From assembly GCA_903825695.1 (NCBI GenBank), contig CAIKBP010000129.1, positions 1 to 9,997 of the forward strand: a stretch of 9,997 nucleotides of DNA. The letters are read 5' to 3'. A model generated the notes under the pieces. The model searched no databases, was not told the origin of the DNA, and saw only the letters and a list, made by a program, of their open reading frames with translations. This DNA is from an uncultured Verrucomicrobiota bacterium. GTDB lineage: Bacteria; Verrucomicrobiota; Verrucomicrobiia; Palsa-1439. The position numbers and the translations under genes are program-made. This document shows positions 1-7,133 of the stretch, in pieces (the first letter of the stretch is position 1; each line of letters begins with the position of its first letter).

Positions 1-1691
1 CAAGCTGGCAACAGGGCGTCAACATGACGACCAACCATGGTTCAGCGACGCTGCGAAATATTCCAGACGTCGCCCTGACCGCCGACAACGTCTATGTGGT
101 TTACAACAATGGCATTTCAAACAAGTTCGGCGGCACCAGTTGCGCCGCCCCGCTGTGGGCGGGCTTTACCGCCTTGGTCAATCAACAAGCTACGACCGGC
201 GGGCCGCCGATCGGCTTCCTCAACCCGGCTATCTACACGATCGGCACGGGGACAACCTATGCGGCGTGCTTCCACGACATCACCACCGGCAATAACGAAA
301 GTCCAAGAAGCCCCACCAACTATTCTGCCGTTGCCGGCTACGACCTTTGCACCGGCTGGGGGACGCCAAACGGGACCAACCTGATAAATGCCCTTACGGC
401 ACACTTGATGGTCAGTCCTACCAACCTCAATTTCGGGTCAGTGGCAATCGGCCAGACAAGTAACCAGAATTTCTACGCGATCAATGCCAGTAACCTGTCG
501 TTGACCGGCACGGTCACCAGCGCCGCGCCGTTTAGAGTCACCAGTGGCAGTCCTTACACGGTGCCGGCGGGGCAGACGCAGACGGTGACTGTGGCATTTG
601 CTCCAAGCGCGCCCGGCACGACCAATGGATATGTGATATTCACCAGCAATAGCGGCAACTCGACCAATGCGGTAACAGGCGTCGGCGTCTTCTGCACCGC
701 ACCGCAGGTCAGTATCGCGCCAGTTACACCCGTTACGTTGCCTGCGTTGACGGTGAATCTGCACGCAACGGTAGCTGACGACTGCGCACTGTACGGGGGG
801 ACACTCAGCACCACGTGGTCAAATGTGAGCGGCAACAGTTCCGTCACGTTCGACGACATCAACGCTACCAATACAACGGCGACATTCACCACGAGTGGAA
901 CATATGTGCTGCGGCTGACGGCGGCTGACGGGGCGCTATCAACCAGCAGGGATGTGTCTGTGCGCGTCGATGCCCCTCCAGTGATTACCTCACCTCCGGC
1001 AGCAACGAACATACTGGCACAGGTGAACAATCTGCCGGTGGTGGCCGGAATAGCCGGAGTCGCGCCGGCGTGCCTCACTGTTGGGATGTTTGATCCGGAT
1101 TTTGACCCGCTGTATTGCCAGTGGGATTTCGGGGACGGCGCGCAAAGCACTGATTGCGATCCCTGCCATGTGTTCACCAACTGCGGTCAGTATGCGGTGA
1201 ACGTGACGGTCAGCGACGGACTTGCTTGGACCAACGCGACCTCGCTGGTGAACGTCGCCTGCCCAATGATTATCACCAAGTTGCAGGCGAAGTTGAACTT
1301 CGCCAAGGCCAACTCCGATAGTTGTACCATGAGCGGCGTGCTCGATCTCGATGCAGGTTTTACCCTGACAAACAACACGGCCGTCACGCTGGCTATCGGC
1401 GGGGCGCCAGTGGAGTTTAACTTGAATGCCAAGGGACGCGGTGTGAGCGCTTTTGGAAGCTGCAAACTGGCCTATAACAAGAAGACGAAGTACTGGGCAT
1501 TTAGCGCCAATCTGGCGAAAGGTTCATGGCAGGCGTCGTGGGCGACATATGGTTTGAAGAATGAGAACGTACCGAAGCCCGGCATATGGGTCAACATGCC
1601 GGTTGTGGTGGTGACCGGTGACGACGCCTTGGGGGCCGAGCGCCCGGTGAACTATACCGCCAAGGCCGGCAAGTCGGGTAGCGCCAAGTGA
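1..1691 (+). CDS. Sedolisin-like (S53) serine-carboxyl peptidase with Ig/PKD-type modules, 3' part
   Basis: This is the C-terminal part of a secreted sedolisin-family protease. The frame is open from base 3 and reads SWQQGVNM before the first ATG at 24, so the true start lies outside the window and the ATG is internal. Counting that Met as residue 1, the catalytic serine motif GGTSCAAP is at 36-43 (Ser39). The C-terminal calcium site is present as HDIT (Asp85, Ile86) and AGYDLCTGWG (Gly105, Asp107). The catalytic Glu and Asp lie upstream and cannot be checked. Next come an ASPM/SPD-2/Hydin-like (choice-of-anchor D type) beta domain (about 129-221), a PKD/Ig-like domain (226-317), a PKD domain with WDFGDG at 367-372 (319-413), and a beta-rich C-terminal module (414-555). 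It probably degrades protein outside the cytoplasm, the added modules serving as spacers or for adhesion. No sorting signal is obvious at the C-terminus. The family call is secure; the substrate is unknown. Confidence 0.9.
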   Translation, partial: SWQQGVNMTTNHGSATLRNIPDVALTADNVYVVYNNGISNKFGGTSCAAPLWAGFTALVNQQATTGGPPIGFLNPAIYTIGTGTTYAACFHDITTGNNESPRSPTNYSAVAGYDLCTGWGTPNGTNLINALTAHLMVSPTNLNFGSVAIGQTSNQNFYAINASNLSLTGTVTSAAPFRVTSGSPYTVPAGQTQTVTVAFAPSAPGTTNGYVIFTSNSGNSTNAVTGVGVFCTAPQVSIAPVTPVTLPALTVNLHATVADDCALYGGTLSTTWSNVSGNSSVTFDDINATNTTATFTTSGTYVLRLTAADGALSTSRDVSVRVDAPPVITSPPAATNILAQVNNLPVVAGIAGVAPACLTVGMFDPDFDPLYCQWDFGDGAQSTDCDPCHVFTNCGQYAVNVTVSDGLAWTNATSLVNVACPMIITKLQAKLNFAKANSDSCTMSGVLDLDAGFTLTNNTAVTLAIGGAPVEFNLNAKGRGVSAFGSCKLAYNKKTKYWAFSANLAKGSWQASWATYGLKNENVPKPGIWVNMPVVVVTGDDALGAERPVNYTAKAGKSGSAK

Positions 1692-1792
1692 TGAGTGTCC
1701 ATCCTGAAAAAGTGAGATCACGATGTACCTTAGCTTCCCAAGCGATTACGTTTTTTGTTTGACTCGTCCAGACAGACGGGCAGGATAAACTT

Positions 1793-3742
1793 ATGTGCTC
1801 TAGTTTTAGCAGGGGAGGAATTGTATTGTGTCTTCTTCTTGCATCTTCCATTGGCACTTTCGGCGCAGTGATCCAGTTAACGGATGGAATGACCTACTCT
1901 AACGCTGCAATTCTGCAGCGGGACGCCGAAAATGTTCAGATACAGGTCCATTACGGCGAGATCAAAGTCCCAATTTCTTCTGTCAAGAGCATTGATGGCG
2001 TCGCAGTGGACCAGCTGACTTTGCCGCCCGCACCTTCGCCTGAGACAGGCAATAGCGCGACGACCGACGTTGCAGCCGCCGCCATGCATCCTCTGCCGGG
2101 GCCGCTAGGGCCGACCAACAGCACGACAGTTGGCCTTGCGCCTGCCCCGCCACTCCGGCCAGCAGCTATCGCTCCGGTCAAATACGTGCACAACTTCAAG
2201 ATGGATTTGTTTTTGCTGGTGTTTGGCGTAATCACCGCGATTTGGACAGGCATGTTATTGTGGGTACAACGCGACGTGGCTGAGCTGTTCGCCGACGCTC
2301 CGCGCGAGATCAAGCGTTGGAATGCCAAAGTTCTGTTGCTGCCAGGCCTTGGTTTGTGGTGGTATCTGTGCGCCCGGTCGGCAAAGATCGCCCAGCAGGA
2401 GGACGTACGCGCAAAATCGCTTTCCTTGTCGCGCGCACCGGCCTCACAAGCTACTGCCAATCCTCCTGTGAAACGCGGCCTGTTCAGCGGACGGGTCAAG
2501 TTTAGCATGCCGTTCAGATCCAAGAAGAAACAGGTGGAATTCGAGTTCTTGGACGACGATGGCAAGTCCATCGACATCCAACGCGATTCGCCGGAGATGA
2601 CAGGCATTGAGGCAGCACACCAGGTGTTGCAGGAGGCGATTACGGAGCGGGCCAGTGACGTGCACATCGATCCACAGGACAAGGACTACCACGTGCGGTT
2701 CCGCATCGATGGGCAACTGCAGGAACGGATGGTATTTGAGAAGGTAGATGGTCAACGCGTGGTCTCTTCCCTGAAAGTGCTCGCGCAAATCGACGTAGCA
2801 GAGAAACGCAAGTCACAGGATGGCCGGTTCCGCGTGCGCACCAGCCTGCACGACATAGATTTTCGGGTTGCGACCACCTACTCAATGTACGGTGAGAAGA
2901 TGGTTGTGCGCATTCTGGATCGCAAGGGCGGGATGCTTGGTCTGGGCGATCTCGGCATGCCCAAGCCCATGATGGAAACGTTCGATCGGGTGATCCACTC
3001 GCGTAGTGGTATCATCCTCGCCACCGGGCCGACCGGTGCGGGCAAGACCTCCACGTTGTACGCGGGATTGGGCCGACTTGACACGCGCCACTTCAACGTG
3101 ATGACTGTTGAGGACCCTGTTGAATACCATCTGGATGGTGCCACCCAAATCCCAGTCAGACCCAAGGCGGGTGTGACGTTTGAATCCGGTTTGCGCTCGA
3201 TCTTGCGCCAGGACCCGGATGTGATTTTCGTGGGCGAGATCCGGGATTCCGAAACCGCAACTACAGCCATTCGCGCAGCACTGACGGGCCAGTTGGTATT
3301 CAGTTCGCTACACGCGCAGGATGCCCTGAATACAGTCGTCCGCATGCAGCAGATGGGCGTGGAAACTTATCAGATTGCATCGGCGTTGTTGATGGTCGTC
3401 GCGCAACGGCTGGTGCGGGTGTTGTGCAATAAATGCCGTGAACCATATCCAGCCTCCGGCACGGAATTGCTTTCCCTTGGCCTCGAACTGCCAAAGGGAC
3501 AGACGATCTATCGGGCGAAAGGTTGCGCAACATGTGATAACACGGGTTATCATGGGCGCACAGCGATTTTTGAATTGGTGGTGCTGGACGACGAACTGCG
3601 ACGGGGAATCAGTGACGGCCTTAATCAACAGGCGCTGGCGGACATCGCGCGGTCGAAAGGTTGGCACTCATACCGGGAAGATGGGGTGACGAAGATTCTC
3701 AACGGCATCACCACTGTGGAAGAGGTGTTGCAAGCGGGTTAA
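1793..3742 (+). CDS. GspE/PilB-family secretion or pilus-assembly ATPase with membrane-anchored N-terminus
   Basis: This is a type II secretion/type IV pilus assembly ATPase (649 aa). The core, from about residue 262, has ASDVHIDP, Walker A GPTGAGKTST (412-421, Lys418), the Asp box VEDPVEY (439-445), Walker B DPDVIFVGEIRD (474-485, Glu482), the His box around LHAQDA (His507), and a zinc-type tetracysteine (C545xxC548, C578xxC581). All catalytic motifs look intact. The first 200 residues are unusual. There is a signal-like hydrophobic stretch (about 10-25), a small domain with a GEIKVPISSVKSI-like beta pattern (26-75), a Pro/Ala-rich linker (about 76-130), a strong transmembrane segment (137-159), and another hydrophobic stretch (180-194). 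I see no ordinary GspE/PilB N1 domain. ATG 1793 has AGGA at 1782-1785; an in-frame TTG at 1826 with a stronger ribosome site is an alternative start. The gene lies 5 bases before a cvpA-like gene. The ATPase family is certain, but which machine it drives is unknown because no pilin, GspF or GspD gene is nearby. Confidence 0.9.
   Translation: MCSSFSRGGIVLCLLLASSIGTFGAVIQLTDGMTYSNAAILQRDAENVQIQVHYGEIKVPISSVKSIDGVAVDQLTLPPAPSPETGNSATTDVAAAAMHPLPGPLGPTNSTTVGLAPAPPLRPAAIAPVKYVHNFKMDLFLLVFGVITAIWTGMLLWVQRDVAELFADAPREIKRWNAKVLLLPGLGLWWYLCARSAKIAQQEDVRAKSLSLSRAPASQATANPPVKRGLFSGRVKFSMPFRSKKKQVEFEFLDDDGKSIDIQRDSPEMTGIEAAHQVLQEAITERASDVHIDPQDKDYHVRFRIDGQLQERMVFEKVDGQRVVSSLKVLAQIDVAEKRKSQDGRFRVRTSLHDIDFRVATTYSMYGEKMVVRILDRKGGMLGLGDLGMPKPMMETFDRVIHSRSGIILATGPTGAGKTSTLYAGLGRLDTRHFNVMTVEDPVEYHLDGATQIPVRPKAGVTFESGLRSILRQDPDVIFVGEIRDSETATTAIRAALTGQLVFSSLHAQDALNTVVRMQQMGVETYQIASALLMVVAQRLVRVLCNKCREPYPASGTELLSLGLELPKGQTIYRAKGCATCDNTGYHGRTAIFELVVLDDELRRGISDGLNQQALADIARSKGWHSYREDGVTKILNGITTVEEVLQAG
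1811..1819 (+). promoter_or_regulatory. Possible internal ribosome binding site for an alternative TTG start of the GspE-like gene
   Basis: The purine run AGGGGAGGA lies inside the first codons of the annotated frame, 6 bases before an in-frame TTG at 1826. It is a better Shine-Dalgarno match than AGGA at 1782-1785 before ATG 1793. Starting at TTG would remove 11 residues, including the only arginine of the n-region, and leave a short hydrophobic leader. Both starts keep a hydrophobic N-terminus, so the export prediction does not depend on the choice. I prefer the ATG. Confidence 0.3.
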
Positions 3743-3747
3743 TTGAT

Positions 3748-4314
3748 ATGTTCGAACCAGTGGTAAGCGTTTTGGCGATAGGGTTGATCCTCTACCTGGC
3801 GCGCCTCGGGATTCTTTTCGGCGTGTTTCAGGAGCTGAGCAGCGCCCTGTGGTTGTTCTTCGCCATGATCCTGACCTTGCAGTACTGGTGGCCCGTTACT
3901 ACCCTGGTGATTGCGAACACGCCTCTGACCGGCGCCTATGCCGCATTGGTCGCATTTTGGTCCTTGTTTCTGGTGGGCTGCGTGCCATTGCTGTTGCTTA
4001 CGCAGTTTGCGCATAAAAACCCTGTGGCCCCGTATCCACGAATTCTAGATTGGTTGCTCGGCCCCATCTTTGGCGCTATTTCCGCAACGATTCTGATCTC
4101 ATGCCTGATGTTAAGCCTGTCGGTCATCATGCCAAAAATCTGGGAACCCTATCAACGCACAGGCTTGCTTGTTCCACTCGATGAACTCCCGATCAAAACC
4201 TACCAAACAGTGGAAGAGAAGTGGTTGGGCGTTGCGGAGAAAGATCCCGGTCACACGCGTTTTCCGACCCTAGAAAAAACTGACATGGATGATTTCCAGA
4301 AGTACTGGCGGTGA
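3748..4314 (+). CDS. CvpA-like four-helix inner-membrane protein
   Basis: This predicted 188-aa integral membrane protein starts at ATG 3748, 5 bases after the stop of the ATPase gene, so translation is probably coupled. The frame is open further upstream, but only inside the ATPase gene. Hydrophobic segments fall at about 5-23, 31-56, 64-87 and 103-127, followed by a hydrophilic tail of about 60 residues. The size, four helices, and the ILDWLLGPIFGAISATIL stretch (99-116) before the last helix resemble the CvpA (colicin V production) family. In that family a similar Gly-rich segment precedes the last helix. CvpA proteins are implicated in envelope homeostasis, but their biochemical role is not settled. 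The gene order suggests it works with, or is expressed with, the membrane-anchored ATPase. The membrane topology is well supported; the family call is moderate. Confidence 0.65.
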   Translation: MFEPVVSVLAIGLILYLARLGILFGVFQELSSALWLFFAMILTLQYWWPVTTLVIANTPLTGAYAALVAFWSLFLVGCVPLLLLTQFAHKNPVAPYPRILDWLLGPIFGAISATILISCLMLSLSVIMPKIWEPYQRTGLLVPLDELPIKTYQTVEEKWLGVAEKDPGHTRFPTLEKTDMDDFQKYWR

Positions 4315-4349
4315 AACAGTGTGGAAACCGTCCGGTCTTCGTTTGGCTG

Positions 4350-4709
4350 TCAGCCGTCTTTCCGCTGGCTGCGGGTCAACCGCACGCCAACGAATCGGGT
4401 TTTCGGAACACTGAACTTCCTCACCTCTACCGTCACGGTGTCCGCCAGTCTGTGGGAAAGAATCGCCTGCGCCAATTCTTCGGCCAACGCTTCCACCAGG
4501 TTCCGCGGCTTGACCGTGGCAATTTCGCGCGCCAAGCCGGCGACCGTGGCATAATCTGCTGTCGCCGCCAAATCGTCTGTGCGCCCTGCTTGACGGAGAT
4601 CACGCTCCAGTTCCACGGAGATCAACAATCGTTGGGGCCGCGCCTGTTCCGTCTCCGTTGTACCAACACGCGCCTCCACCTCTAAATCGCTGATGATAAT
4701 CTTATCCAT
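4350..4709 (-). CDS. folB: Dihydroneopterin aldolase
   Basis: This 119-aa cytoplasmic enzyme of folate synthesis converts 7,8-dihydroneopterin to 6-hydroxymethyl-dihydropterin and glycolaldehyde. The length is normal for FolB. Visible family features are the start MDKIIISDLEVEARVG, glutamates at 19 and 21 in the GVxExE-type position, PQ at 25-26, the TADYATV segment (Tyr53), NLVEALAEE (70-78, with the pterin-binding Glu73), and VEVRKFSVPKT near the C-terminus. Lys98 in that last motif matches the conserved catalytic lysine. The frame is open upstream, but ATG 4709 gives the correct N-terminus. Its first 8 bases overlap the end of the HAD gene, so the two are almost certainly co-transcribed and translationally coupled. 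No other folate gene is visible. The related FolX epimerase is the main alternative. Confidence 0.9.
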   Translation of the reverse strand: MDKIIISDLEVEARVGTTETEQARPQRLLISVELERDLRQAGRTDDLAATADYATVAGLAREIATVKPRNLVEALAEELAQAILSHRLADTVTVEVRKFSVPKTRFVGVRLTRSQRKDG

Positions 4710-5376
4710 TGGTCCGATGGCCGGTGACTGACGGCCGACAGCCGAAACGACCACCGTCTTCCATCAGTATCTTCTGCAACTCACCGAGGTTCAAACACAA
4801 CAAGTCCGGTTTCTGCGCCTGTAACGTCTCCGAATGATTGTAACCGCTCAACACAGCGCATGTCCGCACGCCGCCCGCCTGGCCCGCAGCGATGTCGTGC
4901 TCCATGTCGCCGACAAACAACGTTTCGTTCCGGTTAAGTCGGTTTTCGTCGAGAATCTGATGAATCTTAACCGTCTTGTCCTCGATGCCGAGATATGCTT
5001 TCGTGATGTAGTGCACAAGGCCGAACCGCGCCATTAGCGACTCGTACGTGGCCGTATCTACTGAACTGGCTATAAATACATTCATCCGCCGTAGCGCGCA
5101 GAACTGCAGAAAACCCAACGTATCCGGCAATAATCGGATTTCATTACGGTATTCGGGATACTTCTGCAGGAAAATCCGCTCCAGCTCCGCCGTCGGAATG
5201 TGCGGCACCAGCCGCTCGTAATATCGCCGCACCGGCAGACAAAACTCGCTACGGAATTCATCCAGCGACACCGGCGGCAACCCGCACACGCTAAACACGT
5301 GATTGGTCGTCTTCCATACCGGCTTTAAATCATCCACCAGCGTGCCCGACCAATCCAAAATCACATTCTGAACCAT
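4702..5376 (-). CDS. HAD-superfamily hydrolase with DxS motif I
   Basis: This 224-aa protein has a Rossmann-like HAD fold with an alpha-helical cap, in the style of phosphoglycolate phosphatase-like (subfamily I) enzymes. Motif I is DWSGTLVDD with nucleophile Asp8. Motif II is the Ser at 104 in VFIASS, motif III is Lys134 or Lys137 in GIEDKTVKIHQIL, and motif IV is GDMEHD (156-161). The cap lies between motifs I and II (about 16-90). The second Asp of the usual DxDGT motif is replaced by Ser10. That Asp is the general acid/base in phosphatases, so ordinary phosphatase activity is uncertain. ATG 5376 is preferred; an in-frame TTG at 5388 would add four residues. It is the first gene of a pair with folB, overlapping by 8 bases. 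A role in removing a phosphate in folate or nucleotide metabolism is possible from context only. Confidence 0.8.
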   Translation of the reverse strand: MVQNVILDWSGTLVDDLKPVWKTTNHVFSVCGLPPVSLDEFRSEFCLPVRRYYERLVPHIPTAELERIFLQKYPEYRNEIRLLPDTLGFLQFCALRRMNVFIASSVDTATYESLMARFGLVHYITKAYLGIEDKTVKIHQILDENRLNRNETLFVGDMEHDIAAGQAGGVRTCAVLSGYNHSETLQAQKPDLLCLNLGELQKILMEDGGRFGCRPSVTGHRTNG

Positions 5377-5462
5377 CGTGCGGAACAATGTAGCACAAGC
5401 GATTGATGTGATGCACGTTTTTCGGCTTGCGTCACGATGCCGGCTTCGCGCATCTTCGCGGC

Positions 5463-6476
5463 ATGACGGAACGGTTCGTCACCGAAACCATCCATGACAA
5501 GACGCTGGACGTGTCGTTGCGCCCAGGCGTGTTTGCCGATTTCGCCGGGCAACGCAAGGTCAAGGAACGACTCGGACTCGCCGTCGAAGCCGCGCGGCAA
5601 CGGAAAGAGTCGCTCGACCACATCCTGTTAAGCGGTCCGCCGGGCCTCGGCAAGACCACGCTGGCCTACATCCTTGCCAAGGCGATGGGCGCTAATGTCG
5701 TTGCTACCAGCGGTCCGGTCATCGAGAAGGCTGGCGACCTCGCGGGTCTCCTGACCAAGCTCGACGTGGGCGATGTGTTGTTCATCGACGAAATCCACCG
5801 GCTCCAAAAGACGGTGGAAGAATATCTTTACCCTGCGATGGAAGATTTCCGGCTCGACATTGTCATCGACCAAGGACCAAACGCCCGCAGCGTGCGGTTA
5901 AATCTGCCGCGGTTCACATTGATCGGCGCAACGACGCGCAGCGGATTGCTGACCTCGCCGTTACGATCACGGTTCGGGCTGGCGGAACGGCTGGGTTATT
6001 ACAACGCCGAGGAATTGGCAACGATCGTGTCGCGTTCCGCGCGCATTTTGAACGTGGACATCGACACCGACGGTGCCGCGGAAATCGCCGGGCGCTCCCG
6101 CGGCACGCCGCGCATCGCCAACAATCTCCTGAAGCGCGTCCGCGATTACGCGCAGGTGAAGGTGAAGGCGAAACGAATCACTGCCGAGATCGCCGACAAG
6201 GCTCTGGCGATGCTGGAGATCGACGAACATGGTCTCGACGAGATGGATAAGCGCATCCTCGAGACGCTCGTCCATAAATTTGGCAGCAAGCCTGTCGGAA
6301 TCAGCTCATTGGCCGTGGCGGTAGGCGAAGAACCAGACACCATCGAGGAAGTTTATGAGCCGTTTCTGATCCAGGAAGGTTACGTCAAGCGCACCCCGCA
6401 AGGCCGTGTCCCGACCGAACTCGCGTTGAAGAAGCTGGGCGTGAAGACCGGCAAGAAGCACGACGAGCTTTTCTGA
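5463..6476 (+). CDS. ruvB: Holliday junction branch-migration ATPase RuvB
   Basis: This 337-aa protein is full length for RuvB, the hexameric AAA+ motor that works with RuvA (and RuvC) to migrate Holliday junctions during recombinational repair. It shows Walker A GPPGLGKTT (58-66, Lys64), Walker B LFIDEIH (106-112), sensor 1 GATTRSG (155-161), the arginine-finger region TSPLRSRFG (164-172), sensor 2 RGTPRIANN (Arg217), and a C-terminal winged-helix domain from about LDEMDKRIL onwards, ending in KKHDELF. ATG 5463 is chosen because MTERFVTE fits the usual RuvB beginning; an upstream in-frame TTG at 5427 would add 12 atypical residues. No clear Shine-Dalgarno precedes it. It is transcribed divergently from the HAD/folB pair. 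RuvA and RuvC genes are not adjacent, which is common outside Proteobacteria. Confidence 0.97.
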   Translation: MTERFVTETIHDKTLDVSLRPGVFADFAGQRKVKERLGLAVEAARQRKESLDHILLSGPPGLGKTTLAYILAKAMGANVVATSGPVIEKAGDLAGLLTKLDVGDVLFIDEIHRLQKTVEEYLYPAMEDFRLDIVIDQGPNARSVRLNLPRFTLIGATTRSGLLTSPLRSRFGLAERLGYYNAEELATIVSRSARILNVDIDTDGAAEIAGRSRGTPRIANNLLKRVRDYAQVKVKAKRITAEIADKALAMLEIDEHGLDEMDKRILETLVHKFGSKPVGISSLAVAVGEEPDTIEEVYEPFLIQEGYVKRTPQGRVPTELALKKLGVKTGKKHDELF

Positions 6477-6503
6477 GCCACGGATCCCCGCGAGTAATCA
6501 CTA

Positions 6504-6533
6504 ATTCGTGTTCCATTCGTGTCCATTTGTGCC
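6504..6533. repeat. Degenerate short tandem repeat, three units of about 10 bases
   Basis: Three adjacent units, ATTCGTGTTCC (6504-6514), ATTCGTGTCC (6515-6524) and ATTTGTGCC (6525-6533), lie between ruvB and the sigma-factor gene, preceded by CCACGGAT at 6478-6485. From memory, similar CCACGGAT...ATTCGTGTCCATTCGTG stretches recur between genes in several bacterial phyla, so this may be one copy of a dispersed intergenic element. Its function is unknown. Confidence 0.5.
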
Positions 6534-6569
6534 TGAACTGATTCATAGACCATCCCAGCACCGGGCGGT

Positions 6570-6600
6570 GAACTTTTCCGGCTCGCCGCGCGACGTACTG
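6570..6600 (+). promoter_or_regulatory. Candidate ECF-type promoter of the sigma-factor operon
   Basis: GAACTT at 6570-6575 matches the common ECF sigma -35 core (GGAAC/GAACTT). A GACGTACTG stretch begins at 6592 after a 16-base spacer and could supply a CGT-type -10 element. It lies about 23 bases upstream of the sigma gene start, where an autoregulated ECF promoter would be expected. This is motif matching by eye, with no second copy in the window to support it. Confidence 0.4.
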
Positions 6601-6622
6601 AGTGATAGGAGTATGAGGCGGT

Positions 6623-7108
6623 ATGTCTGAAACAGTTCAGCCCGCGGACAACGTGGAGCAACTTTACCGGGAAAGTCGGGAGGCGCTGACCGCCTATTTC
6701 CTACGGCGCCACCGTTCGCCTCATGCCGCGGAAGACCTGTTGCACGAAACGTTTCTCCAATTGATGCGGCGGGTGGATCGTTGTCGTAACGCAGTGTCGC
6801 CGCGAGGATACCTGTTCGGTATCGCCCGCCACGTCAGCGCCAATGCTTGGCGTCGGGCGAGACCGCCTGGCGAGAATGACTCATACCTCGCCACCATCGC
6901 GGTGCCGCAACCCGACCCGCGTCTGGCCGCTGCCCATGAAACCATTGCCAAGCTCCCCTTGATCCAACGAGAGATTTTGGATTTGCGTTTCAAACACGAC
7001 CTTTCATACGCGGAAATTGCGGAAGCTATCGGCATCCCTGTAGGAACAGTCCGCTCGCGATTGCACAACGCCATTGAAGTGTTACGCGAGCGGTTGGAGC
7101 AGGGGTGA
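6623..7108 (+). CDS. ECF-family RNA polymerase sigma factor
   Basis: This 161-aa sigma-70 family protein has only regions 2 and 4, as in ECF sigma factors. Region 2 (about 14-80) holds the core-binding helix AAEDLLHETFLQL (35-47) and the -10 recognition segment SPRGYLFGIARHVSANAWRR (59-78). Region 4 (about 108-158) has LPLIQREILDLRF (111-123) and the helix-turn-helix LSYAEIAEAIGIPVGTVRSR (127-146), which reads the -35 element. ATG 6623 has AGGAG at 6607-6611 and GAGG at 6615-6618 upstream. It directs transcription of a specific regulon and is normally held inactive by a partner encoded next to it. Here that would be the small membrane protein 25 bases downstream. The subgroup cannot be assigned by eye. 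Confidence 0.93.
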   Translation: MSETVQPADNVEQLYRESREALTAYFLRRHRSPHAAEDLLHETFLQLMRRVDRCRNAVSPRGYLFGIARHVSANAWRRARPPGENDSYLATIAVPQPDPRLAAAHETIAKLPLIQREILDLRFKHDLSYAEIAEAIGIPVGTVRSRLHNAIEVLRERLEQG

Positions 7109-7133
7109 GTTTGAACAAAGGAGAAGTATCATT

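Noticed and set aside
554..1180. Open frame of about 208 codons on the - strand
   Set aside because: It lies opposite the Ig/PKD part of the S53 protease gene, whose + strand translation has clear domain motifs. The - strand product shows no recognisable motif.
1759..1789. TTGACT followed by GATAAA as a sigma-70 promoter for the GspE-like gene
   Set aside because: The spacer is 19 bases, the -10 is weak, and it would overlap the ribosome binding site, leaving almost no leader.
1951..2682. Open frame of about 243 codons on the - strand
   Set aside because: It is antisense to the N-terminal half of the GspE-like gene. No family features; GC-rich sequence readily leaves such frames open.
4315..4349. 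Bidirectional terminator between the converging cvpA-like gene and folB
   Set aside because: Only a very short ACCG/CGGT palindrome with a 2-base gap is present and there is no T run.
4311..4685. Open + strand frame opposite folB
   Set aside because: The - strand FolB product carries conserved residues throughout; the + strand product is Arg/Cys-rich and featureless.
4702..5376. Naming the HAD protein a phosphonatase because of its DWxGT motif
   Set aside because: The cap region and remaining motifs do not show phosphonatase features that I can recognise, and there is no phosphonate gene nearby.
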